35,000 nt of DNA from Prorocentrum cordatum. Its lineage: Eukaryota; Sar; Dinophyceae; Prorocentrales; Prorocentraceae. This document shows positions 17,871 to 27,114 of this stretch, one piece after another (the first letter of the stretch is position 1; every line of letters begins with the position of its first letter). Below the pieces are notes generated by a model that saw only the letters and a program-made list of their open reading frames with translations, did not search any database and was not told where the DNA came from. The stretch lies in assembly GCA_963575745.1 (NCBI GenBank), contig CAUYUJ010015516.1, positions 616,424 to 651,423 of the forward strand, given 5' to 3'. The position numbers and the translations under genes were made by a program.

Positions 17871-18681
17871 CGCGAAAGCCGCGCGAGGGCGAGCGGGACC
17901 GGGGAGGGGGATCGAAGCCTTCGGGGCCGGGCAGAAACGAGAAGAGGGTCGAAGGCTTCAGGATCAAGGGTCTCTCCTTGGAGCTTTTCGGCCAATCCAG
18001 AGGCCCAAGGCACACACCCTGTGAGACGACGCGCAGACACCTGACCCAGGAGCCGTAGCCCCGCGACGCCCACACGGGGTACATCCCCTGGACGGCTGGG
18101 AGTACAGTATGCGTCCCCCCGAATCCCTCGGCGGCGTCCGCAACCCGCGAGGAGTAGGCCTCGTGCGCCACGGGGGGCCGTCCAAGGCTTAGTTTCTTCT
18201 GCTCGGCGTGGCCTGCGCACGGGTGCGGCGGCTACACACCTGCACGAGACCCGGCGCGAGGCGAGGTGAGCGCTAGCTACACGCGCGCGGACCTGAGGGC
18301 TGCAGGTCCACGCGAGCGTCGCCGAAGGTTCCGCGCGCGCTGCCGCGGAGATCGTGGCGGTATGTAATTACAAGTGTGGTACAGCAGCACGATTCGCGTG
18401 ATCGTGTCGTCATTCGGCCTGGCGGGGCGGAGTCCGAGACGAGAGGTCAAGGGAAGATCGAGGATCCTGGGGGCCTCCGAAAGCCTCCGGGGGCGTCTGG
18501 AGGTCTGCGCGAGTCTTTGTTGGAAACCTTTAAAAAACCTGCGCGGACTTCCGGGGACGCGAAAGCTCTGTGCGAGCCAGCTCAACGACATCCCCGCCCC
18601 GACCGAGCCAGCCCACAGCCAGAGCGTTTTGTTGCAACTCGCGGGAGCCTCCCATACCGAGCTGCTGGCTCTTGTGCATGG
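17871..18681. other. No gene recognised
   Basis: Upstream side of the basic exon. A pyrimidine tract precedes its acceptor (17871-17940 on the minus strand). The rest holds open frames without domain or bias. Confidence 0.4.
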
Positions 18682-18791
18682 ACACTAATCGACGCCAGAT
18701 CGACGCTGAATCGGCGCCACGTCATCGATTACCAGACACTAGTCGACGCTCACGCAGCCTTGGAATTACGCAAGCATACAAGGCGTCCATG
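18682..18791 (+). repeat. Dispersed repeat family R3, copy 2
   Basis: CTAATCGACGCCAGATCGAC, TCATCGATTACCAGACACTA, GTCGACGCTCACGCAG and finally AAGGCGTCCATG, collinear with copy 1 (7680-7845). It ends 4 bases before the GT array starts. Confidence 0.7.
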
Positions 18792-18794
18792 ATG

Positions 18795-19182
18795 AATGTG
18801 TGTGCGTGCGTGTGTTTGTGTGTGTGTGTGTGCATGTATGGGTACATGTGTGCGCGTGCGCGTGTGTGTGTGTGTGTGTGTGCGTGTGCGCGGGGTCGTG
18901 CGCGTGAGTTGTCTGTGTGTGTATGTGTGTGTCTGTGTGTTGTGTGCTTGTGTGTGCGCGTGTCGGTGTCGGTGTGTGCGTGTGTCTGGTGTCTGTGCCT
19001 GCGTCTGTGTCTCTGTCTCTGTCTGTGTCTGTGCCTGTGTCTGTGTGTCTGTGTGTCTGTAAGTGTGTGTGTGTGCGTGTGTGTGTGCGTGCGTGTGTGT
19101 GCCATGCGTATGTGTGCGCGTGTGCGTGTGTGTGTGTGCGTGTGTGTGCGTGTGCGTGTGCGCGTGCGTGTCCGCGTGTGCG
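18795..19182 (+). repeat. (GT/GC)n array, left part
   Basis: GTGTGC, GTGCGC and GTGTCT dinucleotide-type repeat of almost 400 bases. The array resumes with the same character at 20238, on the other side of the retrogene. Confidence 0.95.
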
Positions 19183-19348
19183 TTTTTTGTTGTGAGTGAA
19201 CGTGCACAGCCAAGTTGTACGCGAAGCAGCACGAGGCCGCCAAACCAACGAGCCCCAGCTCCAAGCGGCGTGGACGGCGAAAGCGGCGAACGGGCGCGGC
19301 GCAGCGCCCCGCGGCACCGCGCCGCCAGCTCCCCTAGGAGCGCTCGCC

Positions 19349-19655
19349 TCACGCCGAGTTGGCCGACGCCTCACGCCGATTTGGCGGTAACCCAGCGGGC
19401 CTCAACGCCTCCAGCACGTGCCGCACCTCCGCAGAGTGCCACGGCGCCTCTCCGGCCTGCTCGACCATGCTCACCGCGAGCGCCTGGACGTCGTCGAGCG
19501 TCGCCGCCGAGCCGCCTGCTCTGCCAGCTGCTGGCGCCGAAGGCGGCGCCACCAACTCCGCCGCCGCCGACGCCGAGGCAGCCGCGGGGCCACCGCCCAC
19601 GCACGTCTGCCGCCGCCCCGCCTCCTCCGCCGCCGGCGGGAAGTGAGGCCGTCCG
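19349..19655 (-). CDS. Second coding-like frame of the retrogene (frame-shifted continuation or 3' exon)
   Basis: In a different frame from the 178-aa reading: HFPPAAEEAGRRQTCVGGGP, then poly-Ala, then TLDDVQALAVSMVEQAGEAP, WHSAEVRHVLEALRPAG and a TGA. Third positions are strongly G/C and the last 50 residues look like ordinary protein helices. Either a single frameshift or stop has split one ORF, or the GTAAGC at 19660 is a donor. The final codons overlap two copies of TCGGCGTGAGGCG. No domain recognised. Confidence 0.4.
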
Positions 19656-19656
19656 C

Positions 19657-20193
19657 TTACTCGTCGTCCAGGTCGGACCCGAGGTCCGATGCCGCGATGC
19701 CTGGCACCTCTGGCGCCACTCCAGCCGTCAGCACGAGCCCCGTGCCCGCGCGCACGGCCTCCGCAGCACCAGCTGCACAAGCAGCCGCGGCGACAGGGGA
19801 GCCCACCTCCGCCAGCTCGCCCGCGGCGGCCTCTGCCGAACCGCCGTCGTCGCCGCCGCCGGCCGTGCCGCCCGCCGCCGCCGCCGCAGGGGCCCCAGCA
19901 GCGCGACGACGCTCGGCCTGACGTCGGCGACTGCGCCGACGCGCCTCCCGCGCTGCGACGGCAGGCGGCGCGCCAGGCGCACCATCGGGAACAGGCACCA
20001 CGGCAGGCGTCGCGGCAGGTGGCACGGGCGCGTCGGCCAGCTTGAAGAAGCTAGCCGATACCGCCGCGCGCGCCACCGCCGCAACCGTCCTGCGGGGTGC
20101 TTTCGCCGGCGCCGCCCCGCGGACCGCCGCCTCGACCAGCGAAGCAGCGGCTGCAAGCGGTGCGCAATCCCCTCTAGCCCCACACAAGGCCAT
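19657..20193 (-). CDS. Alanine-rich protein of the retrogene, 178 aa, unidentified
   Basis: The frame starts at the second ATG after the leader relic (31 bases downstream): MALCGARGDCAPLAAAASLV. It stops at TAA after SDLGSDLDDE. About three quarters of third positions are G or C. The sequence is rich in Ala and Pro. It has a basic patch (REARRRSRRRQAERRRA, about residues 80-100), a poly-Ala/Gly stretch and an acidic end. The first ATG (20214-20216) opens an Arg-rich frame that looks less like protein. No domain recognised. No signal peptide or membrane segment is obvious. GTAAGC overlaps the stop codon, so this could instead be a splice donor leading to the frame at 19349-19655. Confidence 0.5.
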   Translation of the reverse strand: MALCGARGDCAPLAAAASLVEAAVRGAAPAKAPRRTVAAVARAAVSASFFKLADAPVPPAATPAVVPVPDGAPGAPPAVAAREARRRSRRRQAERRRAAGAPAAAAAGGTAGGGDDGGSAEAAAGELAEVGSPVAAAACAAGAAEAVRAGTGLVLTAGVAPEVPGIAASDLGSDLDDE

Positions 20194-20223
20194 CGGGACG
20201 GCAGGGCAGAAGGCATGCGAACG

Positions 20224-20237
20224 CTTGAGCCAAAATG
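20224..20237 (-). other. Spliced-leader relic
   Basis: Minus strand CATTTTGGCTCAAG, 14 bases identical to the 3' part of the conserved 22-base dinoflagellate leader. The next base upstream is A instead of C, where the array begins. A relic truncated near this point is expected if a later trans-splicing used the AG inside the leader. Confidence 0.85.
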
Positions 20238-21340
20238 TGTGCGTGTGCGCGTGTGCGCGTGTGTGCGTGTGCGCGTGTGCGCGTGTGTGCGTGTGTGCGT
20301 GTTCGTGTGCGTGTGCGCGTGCTTGTGCGTGTGCGTGTGCGTGTGTGCGTGCGCGTGTGCGCGTGTGTGCGTGTGTGCGTGTGCGTGTGTGCGTGTGTGC
20401 GTGTGTGCGGGTTTGCGAGTGTGCGTGCATGCGTGTTTGCGCGAGAGTGCGTGTTTGCGTGTGCGTGTGCATGTGTGAGCGCGTGTCAGAGTGTGTGTGT
20501 GTGTGTGTCTGTGCCTGTGTGCGTGCGTGTGCGTGCGAGTGTGTTTATTGCGTGTTGTGTTGTGTATGGGTGTGTGTCGGTGTGTTGGTGTGCGTGTGCG
20601 TGTGTGTGTGTGCATGCGTGTGTGTGTGTGTGCGGTGTGTGTGTGTGTGTGCGTGTGTGTGTGTGTGTCTGCGTGTCTCTGTGTGTGTTGGTTTGTGCTG
20701 TATTGTGTGGTGTGTTGTGTGCTGTGTGTTGTATGATCGTATGTGCTGGTGCGTGCTGGTGTGAATTGGTGCGTGTGTGTGTGTGTGTGTCTGCGTGTCT
20801 GTGTGTGCGTGTTGGTATGTGTGTTGGCGTGTGTTGGTGTGGATACGTGAATGTGTAGTATGTTGTGTGTTGGTGCGTGTGCGTGCTTGTTGTGTGTTTG
20901 TGCGATGGTGCGTGTGTGCGTGCGTGCGTGCGTATGTGTGTGTGTGTGTGTTGGGTGTTGCGTGCTCTGTGTTGTGTGATCATGTGTGCTGGTGTGTGCT
21001 GTGTGTTGGTGTGTGTGTGCGTGAGTGTGTGCGTGCGTGTGTGTGTATGCTGCTGTGTGTTGTTGTGTGCGTGTGTGTGTGCGTGTGTGTGCCCGTGTGT
21101 GTGATTGCGTGTGGTTGTGTGTTGTGTGTTGTGTGTGTGTGTTGTGCTGTGTGTTGGATTGTGTTGGTGTTTGTGTGTGTGTGTGGGTGTGCGTGTGCGT
21201 GTGCGTGTGTGTGCATGTGTGTGCGTGCGTGTGTGTATTGTGTCTTGTGTGCTGTGTGTTGTGTGTTGTTGTGTATTGGTGTACGTTGGTGTGTGTTGGT
21301 CTGTGTACGTGCGCGTGCGCGTGTGTGCGTGCGTGCGCTT
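20238..21340 (+). repeat. (GT/GC)n array, right part
   Basis: About 1.1 kb of GTGTGC, GTGCGT and GTGTTGTGTG. Alternating purine-pyrimidine over this length could adopt Z-DNA. Cys/Val-rich and His/Thr-rich frames through it are artefacts. Confidence 0.95.
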
Positions 21341-21442
21341 TTCCAGCGCGGCTTGTTCTGGAGGAGGGCTCGCGGTGCCTGAGGCCGCCCGCGCGCTCCC
21401 CCCCGTCTCCCCGCAGACTCTCTGCGGCTCGGACGGCCCCCC
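21341..21442. other. Spacer with left target-site duplication of the fold-back element
   Basis: Unique GC-rich sequence ending in CGGACGGCCCCCC (21430-21442), which is repeated at 21611-21623. Confidence 0.5.
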
Positions 21443-21610
21443 TGACTACCTACCAGACCACCCCAACCCAACCCGAAGACCCGAATTTCGGGTGGGGGGG
21501 GGTATGGGCTCCATATGTGTTTTTTTCGATGTTCCCGGACCCCCCCCCACTAGAAATCGAGGGTAAATCTGAGCCTTCGGGTTGGGTTGGGGTGGTTTGG
21601 TGGGTGGTGA
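21443..21610. mobile_element. 168-bp fold-back element with 13-bp target-site duplication
   Basis: The terminal 35 bases are inverted (21443-21477 against 21576-21610). The outer ends are TGACTACCTACC and GGTGGGTGGTGA, and both carry ACCCCAACCCAACCCGAA on one strand or the other, with about five mismatches. The similarity continues inward through CCCGAATTTCGGGTGGGG, so almost the whole element is one hairpin. CGGACGGCCCCCC flanks both sides. No coding capacity. On the minus strand the junctions create GT at the left and CAG at the right, so it could be spliced as an intron. Confidence 0.85.
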
Positions 21611-21623
21611 CGGACGGCCCCCC

Positions 21624-21795
21624 CTCCCTCCCGCGCCTCCGCAGCTGCCCTGCCCCCCGCCCGCACGAGGCGCGCCTCCCGCGCGGCGCGCTGGCGCTGC
21701 AGGCACGAGGAGAACTGCCGAGAGGGGGCGGCGGGAGCGAACTCCGCGGCGACGGCGCGCGACGCTCCGGGGCGCGCGTGGCGGCCAGGGGATGC
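21624..21795. other. No gene recognised
   Basis: GC-rich. The minus-strand frame (RSRRPLSAVLLVPAAPARRA) has coding-like composition but no domain. It could be an exon next to the GGA array. Confidence 0.35.
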
Positions 21796-21944
21796 AAAGG
21801 AGGAGGAGGAGGAGGAGGAGGAGGAGGAGGAGGAGGAGGAGGGGGAGGGGGAGGAGGAGGAGGAGGAGGAGGAGGAGGAGGAGGGGGAGGAGGAGGAGGA
21901 GGAGGAGGAGGAGGAGGAGGAGGAGGAGGAGGAGGAGGAGGAGA
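21796..21944 (+). repeat. (GGA)n microsatellite
   Basis: About 150 bases of nearly pure GGA with GGGGGA variants. It lies between GGCGGCCAG and GGCGGCTGCCAG, a possible short direct repeat. Confidence 0.95.
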
Positions 21945-22164
21945 CGGCGGCTGCCAGCCGGAGCACGGAGAGGCGTGCGGGGAGGGGGCGTCCAGGGCGG
22001 ACTCGCTCCCAACGGCGCAGCAGCCATCCAGAGAAAGGCCACGCGATCCACACAGGACAAGTCCAGTCCAAGAGACCTGGGGGGGGCAGAGGACAGAGAC
22101 GGGACGGGCCTGCCAGGACAGGGGTTCCGGATCACCGCGGGGGACCTGCCACCCAGGGAAGAGT
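21945..22164. other. No gene recognised
   Basis: Unique sequence between GGA array and purine-rich block. Confidence 0.4.
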
Positions 22165-22630
22165 GGGGATGGAGGGGAACGAATGGGGAGGGATGGGGAG
22201 GGGAGGGAGGGACGGAGGGACGGTGGGCGCTGGAAGAGGGAAGGAGGTGTGCCGCGGCAAGCCGAGCCCACCGACGCAAAGCTTGCACGGGGGGCCGGTG
22301 CAGAGCTTGCACGGGAGGAGAGGGAGGGAGACAGGAGGGAGGCGGGAGGGAGGGAAGGATGAGGAGAGAAGGACGACGACGTCGAGGGAAGAAGGGGAAA
22401 GGAAGGGGTAGGCAGGGAATGCAGGAGAGAAAAGGAAGGGAGGGAAGGGATGACACTGAGAAAAACTAAGGAAGGGGAAGGGAAACGAGGGGGGAAGGAC
22501 GGGAAGGGAGGAAGCAAGTACACGAGAAAAAGAGAGGAAAGGATGTAAGGAGGTGACGGGGGGAAACGGAGGGGCGTGAGGATATGGGAGGGGAGCGGAG
22601 AAAGGGAGGGTGTATGACGACGAGGGGGCG
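22165..22630 (+). repeat. Purine-rich GGGAGGGA block
   Basis: Almost pure G/A over about 450 bases with irregular GGGAAGG units and a small duplication (GCAAAGCTTGCACGGG / GCAGAGCTTGCACGGG at 22275-22316). Could form triplex or quadruplex structures. Confidence 0.85.
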
Positions 22631-22995
22631 GAATGAAGCCGCGCGAGCCTCGGAGGGCAGAACCGTCAGCTTGGACCGCCTCCCGAATCGCTGAACCACG
22701 CATTGCCGGCCCCAGCCTGCGCTGGAGAAGGAGGCCAGCGAAGGCTGGGCAAACGCTGCATCCGACGCAGAAGGCGGCCCGAGCCCACAGAGGCCTCCTA
22801 GATGGTGTCAGGGCACAGCCAACCCGTAACATAAGGACGCGCGATAAGGATGCGAGGGCCTTGGAAGGCCGTTCCGAAGCTGTTCGAGCGGGGCGCGGCC
22901 AACGAAAGTGGCCAAGGATGGACCGAGGAGGAAGGATGCAAGGAAACCATTGGGAAGGTTGCCCATTCCTGCTATGCGGGTTGACTGCGGATGGG
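22631..22995. other. No gene recognised
   Basis: Unique sequence; open on the minus strand for many codons, but without domain. Confidence 0.4.
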
Positions 22996-23129
22996 GTCGG
23001 AGGATCGCGCCGCATCGCCGATGCATGGACGATGTATCGGCGATGCATCGGCGATGTCGGCGTGGGAAACACGGGCTCCACATCGACCCGCATCGTCTGT
23101 GCGTCGGCGATGCGGCGCGATCCTCCGAC
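22996..23129. repeat. Inverted repeat with 39-base arms
   Basis: Arms 22996-23034 and 23091-23129. The outer 29 bases match with one mismatch (GTCGGAGGATCGCGCCGCAT against its inverse) and the inner ten with two more. The loop contains two tandem CGGCGATG units. No target-site duplication seen. Confidence 0.9.
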
Positions 23130-23715
23130 ATGTCCTCCTACACGCGGATTTGGGAGGATAATCAAACAATGTTTTAATACATAATCAAAAATAATCGAAA
23201 ATCGTCCCCATACTATTTTTTTGCTATTTTTGAATACCCCTCCTGTAGAGGGACATGCCCGACTTCAGCCCAGAGCCCAGCAGCCGACGAGGCAGTGAAG
23301 CACGCCGAGTCCAACAGAGGAGATTTAGCAGCAGGCAGGAGAGGGAGGAGCGGGGAGGAGAAAGAAGAGCGCTGCCAAAAGGGCGGGAGGGTACGGAGCC
23401 CACAGAAAGGACGCAGGCACCCGACCACCCACACGAGTACGGCCCCCCAGTCCGCGAGACCAACCTCGTGTTACGAACGTTCGCGCAATACGCACTTTCG
23501 AAAGAAGCGTGGATTCGTGTACGTGTACGTCCTTCTGTCGCTCCAAACTCAGGGGAACGGGTCCTGGACACCAGGGGCATTCCCACGAACAGATCTTCAT
23601 CCTGGTCCATGTCGACGGACCCCCCACCTCCCACTGAGATCCGATGCTGCGAAAGCAAAAATACAGCATCGCTAAACTGGTGGCAAGACTATAAAGTCTA
23701 CGGGGGGAGGTAGGC
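23130..23715. other. No gene recognised; AT-rich patch at 23155-23240
   Basis: The patch has ATAATCAAAAATAATCGAAA and TATTTTTTTGCTATTTTTG, unlike its surroundings. It is not a supported promoter. The rest is unique GC-rich sequence. Confidence 0.4.
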
Positions 23716-23749
23716 TTCACTCCGTTCGGGACCTCCCGAGCGAAGTGAA
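23716..23749. repeat. Tight hairpin, 16-base arms, 2-base loop
   Basis: TTCACTCCGTTCGGGA, CC, TCCCGAGCGAAGTGAA: 14 of 16 pairs. It lies just after CTACGGGGGGAGGTAGG. Function unknown. Confidence 0.85.
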
Positions 23750-23890
23750 CCCCAGATCCCCTAGATAAAGGAAAAACGACATAAGCATAAACTTTTGACG
23801 GTCCGCCCAGATTTCTGAAATCTACGGATCAAGAAATCTACGTGGAGCGCCGAAAATGTATGTTAATGCCGCTTTTCCTCCTTCTGTAAA

Positions 23891-24034
23891 CGAGCGCGTT
23901 CCATAACTCGCAAAACAACTACCCGCAAGCGCCCCGGATCCGCCGCAGGGGGATTCACAATGCATTACATCGAGGCAAACATGTGCTTTCTGACGTCCGA
24001 GACTGGGCACTTTGCGAGTAATGGAACGCGCTCG
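23891..24034. repeat. Inverted repeat with 24-base arms
   Basis: CGAGCGCGTTCCATAACTCG (plus CAAA) at 23891-23914 and its inverse at 24011-24034, one mismatch. The 96-base interior is unique sequence with no coding capacity. No target-site duplication. Confidence 0.9.
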
Positions 24035-24405
24035 GCCCTTCGAACCCCCCTTCGAAGTCGTGGGGTGCTGGGATGGGGTCCGCGCGAGGCCTCCCAGGGC
24101 GAGCCGGGCCGCCGGAGCGCCGGCCGCGGCGGCCCCCCCGCCCCCACGTGTGCTCTCGGTCCTGGTCCGAGCGGCGGGAGAAGTCCTGGCCTCGGCGTGC
24201 CGGCGCCGCAGAGGCTGGGCGTCACTTGAGGGAGGGGGGCGACGAATTGGGGCGCACAGAAACATGCCAGTGGTATATGTCCTCCTGGAAGGCGCGCGTC
24301 CGACCCCTTATACCTACACGCATATATCTGTGTATACAAATACACATGTAAATATAAGACATACACATACACATACATACATGGTAGCCAGCGTGGACCC
24401 CAATA
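24035..24405. other. No gene recognised
   Basis: GC-rich and unique until about 24300, where ACACGCATATA and ACACATACACATACATACAT runs begin. Confidence 0.4.
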
Positions 24406-24780
24406 GTAGGTCATTGCAGTCCACGCGGTGCAGTCTATGTGGTGCAACGTATGCGATGCAACTCATGTAATGCAATATGCGCGGCGCAATCTATGCGGTG
24501 CAATCCATGTGGTGCAATATACGCGGTGCAACCTATATAATGCAGTCGATGCAATGCAATCCACGTTGTGCAATTTACGAAATGCAACCTATGTAGAGCA
24601 ATCTACGCGGCGCAATTTACAAGGTGCCATTTATGTGGTGTCTACGCTGTGCACTCTATGCAATGCAGTCTATGCGGTGCAATCCACACGGTGCAATCTA
24701 TGTGGTGCAATCTACGCGGTGCAACCTATGAAATGCAGTCTACGCGGTGCGATCTATGTGGTGCAATGAATTTCTGCTCG
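24406..24780 (+). repeat. 15-base tandem array (GTGCAATCTATGCGG)
   Basis: About 25 imperfect copies. The most constant part is GTGCAA; the variable part alternates CTATGCG, CTACGCG and CCATGTG. The unit is a multiple of three, so an open frame runs through (Cys/Asn/Ala-rich) but nothing suggests it is translated. Confidence 0.9.
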
Positions 24781-24894
24781 CAATGAGTTGTCCACTCCAC
24801 TCCTCGTGCAAACATCCCACCCACCCACCCGCAACTTGGTTTGCGAAAGCTCGTAAGACCGTGACGGTGGGTACCAAATGGCACTTGGCAACCA

Positions 24895-25254
24895 CACCGA
24901 CGCCGACGACGACAGCGACAACGACGACGACGACGCCGCCGACAACGACTTCGGCGACACCGAAGACGTCTCCAACGCCTTCGATGACGCCGAAAACGAC
25001 GACGACGACGACACCGATGACGACAACGACGATGACAACAACGACGACGACGACGCCGACGACGACGACGCCGACGACGACGACGAAGACGACGACGACG
25101 ACTTCGCCAACGAAGACGACGACGACGAGGGGGGAGGGAGAACGACGACGGCGGCAACGACAACGACGAGGGAGGTGGGAGGACGGCGACGACGCGAACG
25201 ACGAAAAAGGGAGGACGGCGACGCCGACGACGACAACGACCAGGGAGGAGGGAA

Positions 25255-25292
<38 letters not shown>

Positions 25293-25495
25293 CGACGAAA
25301 TAGGAGGGACAACGACGAAACGCCGACGAAGACGACGAGGGAGGAAGGACGACCACGCGACAACGACGACGGAAACGACGACGACGCCAAGACAACGACG
25401 ACGAGGACGAGGAAAGACAGGGGACGACGACGGCGACGACGACGACGATGACGAGGGAGGAGGGAGGACAGCGACGACGACGACGACGACGACGC
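24895..25495 (+). repeat. (ACG/GAC)n degenerate microsatellite
   Basis: About 600 bases of ACGACG with frequent GCCGACG, ACAACG and GGGAGGGAGG interruptions. The latter (AGGGAGGAGGG with ACGACG) recur about every 60-110 bases in the second half, giving a loose higher-order unit. Confidence 0.9.
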
Positions 25496-25772
25496 AAGAG
25501 CGCGCGCGCACACGCTTTTGTTGAAAATCCGTGTTGCGAAACCCAGTGTTTTTGTATGTTTGTTTGGACACTCGATTTTGAAATCGCTCCGAAACCAAAG
25601 GTTTTCGAAGGATTCCGGCATGCGCGCGCGACGACGCACGCGTGCGCAGTTCGTCCCGTTCTTTGCACAGGATTTTCGCGACGGTACGCGCGCAAGGGCG
25701 TTCGAAAGATTTCGAAATGACGCGCGGGAAGCCCGTTTGGTAGTACTTCTTGAAAAATTGACAAACATGGCG
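25496..25772. other. No gene recognised
   Basis: Mixed sequence with CGCGCGCG runs and the palindrome TCGATTTTGAAATCG (25572-25586). Confidence 0.4.
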
Positions 25773-26460
25773 GGAAAACGTGAGAAGGCGAAAAACAGAA
25801 TAAAAAAATATGGAATCAACAATTTGACCCTCTTTGAGCTCTCTCGGGACGGCTCTCGCAGCTCTCTTGGGCTGTTCTTGGAGCCTCGTCGGGGTCTTTT
25901 TTGGGGCCTCTCAAGGATCGGGGGTGTGTTGGAGGCCTCTGGGTGGTCCCGGAGGCCTCTCGGAAGCCTCTGGAAGCCTCGAGCTCCCGGTCTTCGGCCC
26001 ATCTTGGGCCTGTTCTGGGGTGGTCCTGTGCTGTCCTGGGCGCCTCTTCCGCATTCTTGGAGCCTTCTTGGCCCGTCTTGGGGCCGTCCTGAGGGTCTCT
26101 TGCGGTCTTGGGAGCCACTTCGGCGCTCTCGGACTGTTGGAAGCTCGAAAACGCGAGAAGCCAAAACATTTAACAAACATGAAAAATCTACGATGTTGGC
26201 CTCTTCGGGCCGTCCCGGGACGGCCTCTCGGACCTCTCTTGGGGTCTCTTGGAGGCCACCTGGGAGCATCGAGAGCCGTCGGAAGGTTGACTTGGGCTGC
26301 TTGGGAGCGTCTTGGGCCATCCTTTCGCATTCTGGGGGCTCCTGGGAGGCGTCTTGGGCCCTCCTGGTGCGCTGTGGAGGCTCCCCGGAAAGGCCAGGGG
26401 AGCAGTACCGGGAGCGTCCCCGAGATGTCACGGGGAGGTTTGGGACCCGGGGCCGGGGGG
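25773..26460 (+). repeat. Higher-order tandem repeat, two units of about 370 and 316 bases
   Basis: Each unit starts with GAAAACGYGAGAAGSC and AAAA, an A/T-rich head, then GGGACGGCYTCTCG, then a GC-rich tail of loose CTTGGGGCCTC / TCTTGGGC units. Starts are at 25773 and 26145. The tail is the reverse-complement type of the CCCAAGAGGC minisatellite at 7080 and 34605. Confidence 0.75.
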
Positions 26461-26482
26461 GGCGGTATTCATTTATATTATA

Positions 26483-26690
26483 GACGTATGTATGTACGTA
26501 TGTACGTATGTACGTATGTACGTATGTACGTATGTACGTATGTATGTACGTATGCACGTATGCACGCATTCATGTATGCATGCATGTAGGTAGGTAGGTA
26601 GGTAGGTAGTTAGGTAGATAGGTAGGTAGGTAGGTAAGTAGGTAGGTAGGTAGGTAGGTAGGTAGATATGTATATATATAGAGAGAGAGA
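26483..26690 (+). repeat. (GTATGTAC)n followed by (GTAG)n
   Basis: About 100 bases of GTATGTAC, 100 bases of GTAGGTAG, then TATATATA and GAGAGAGA. Four simple repeats abut without spacers. Confidence 0.95.
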
Positions 26691-26840
26691 GTGTACACAG
26701 ATCGCAGCGCATCGTGTCCCGAGCAGTGTGGCCAGAAAAGTGCCCGCCACGACGCCTGTACCATAAGCTTTCTCGGAGCGCGCGTCGCCCCCGGGGGGGG
26801 GGGGCGCTGCGCACACATAGTATCTATGTTGGGGCGACGC
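26691..26840. other. No gene recognised
   Basis: Unique sequence with a G run at 26793-26803. Confidence 0.4.
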
Positions 26841-27114
26841 CAAACAAGTAAGGGGCGAAAAGAGGTGCCATTCTCGGGCCCTGACGTTTTTTTCGCGGAG
26901 AACTCAAACAACCTTCTCGGCGGCGAACATTCTGCAACGGCAAAATGAGGATGTCACGGAATACCTCTTGGAGGTGGTGAACGTGTCCAGCGGTCAGAAG
27001 GAAAAGTTGCATGCCTGAAGTGATCCAGACAGCGTTCGTCTCTACAGAGGAGGGAGGAGGACGGAGGGCAAAACAAGCTAAGGGGCGAAAAGAAGTGCAA
27101 CTCTCGGGCCCTGA
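26841..27114 (+). repeat. Pair of 44-base direct repeats around 185 bases
   Basis: AAACAAGTAAGGGGCGAAAA... at 26841-26884 and AAACAAGCTAAGGGGCGAAA... at 27070-27114, both ending CTCGGGCCCTGA, with about five differences. The interior is unique. It resembles a solo insertion or tandem duplication with a diverged middle. Confidence 0.8.

Larger units (their letters stand above)
19183..20237 (-). mobile_element. Spliced-leader-tagged retrogene (reintegrated cDNA)
   Basis: On the minus strand this 1,055-base block starts with a spliced-leader relic (20224-20237) and ends in a short A run (six A, plus-strand T at 19183-19188, preceded by CAAC). Between them is GC-rich coding-like sequence. Both sides are the same GT/GC array, and both junctions carry ACGCACAC, as expected for an insertion into that array. 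Trans-splicing adds the leader only to mRNA, so a leader in genomic DNA means the sequence passed through an mRNA. The A run is short, so the 3' end is less certain than the 5' end. Confidence 0.7.

Noticed and set aside
18796-21382. Cys/Val-rich and His/Thr-rich open frames of up to 470 codons
   Set aside because: They are produced by the GT/GC array; they exist in several frames on both strands at once.
23155-23240. AT-rich patch as a promoter
   Set aside because: No gene starts nearby, and dinoflagellate promoters cannot be recognised from A/T content alone.
24428-24786. Cys/Asn/Ala-rich 113-codon frame
   Set aside because: The 15-base tandem unit is a multiple of three, which keeps the frame open automatically.
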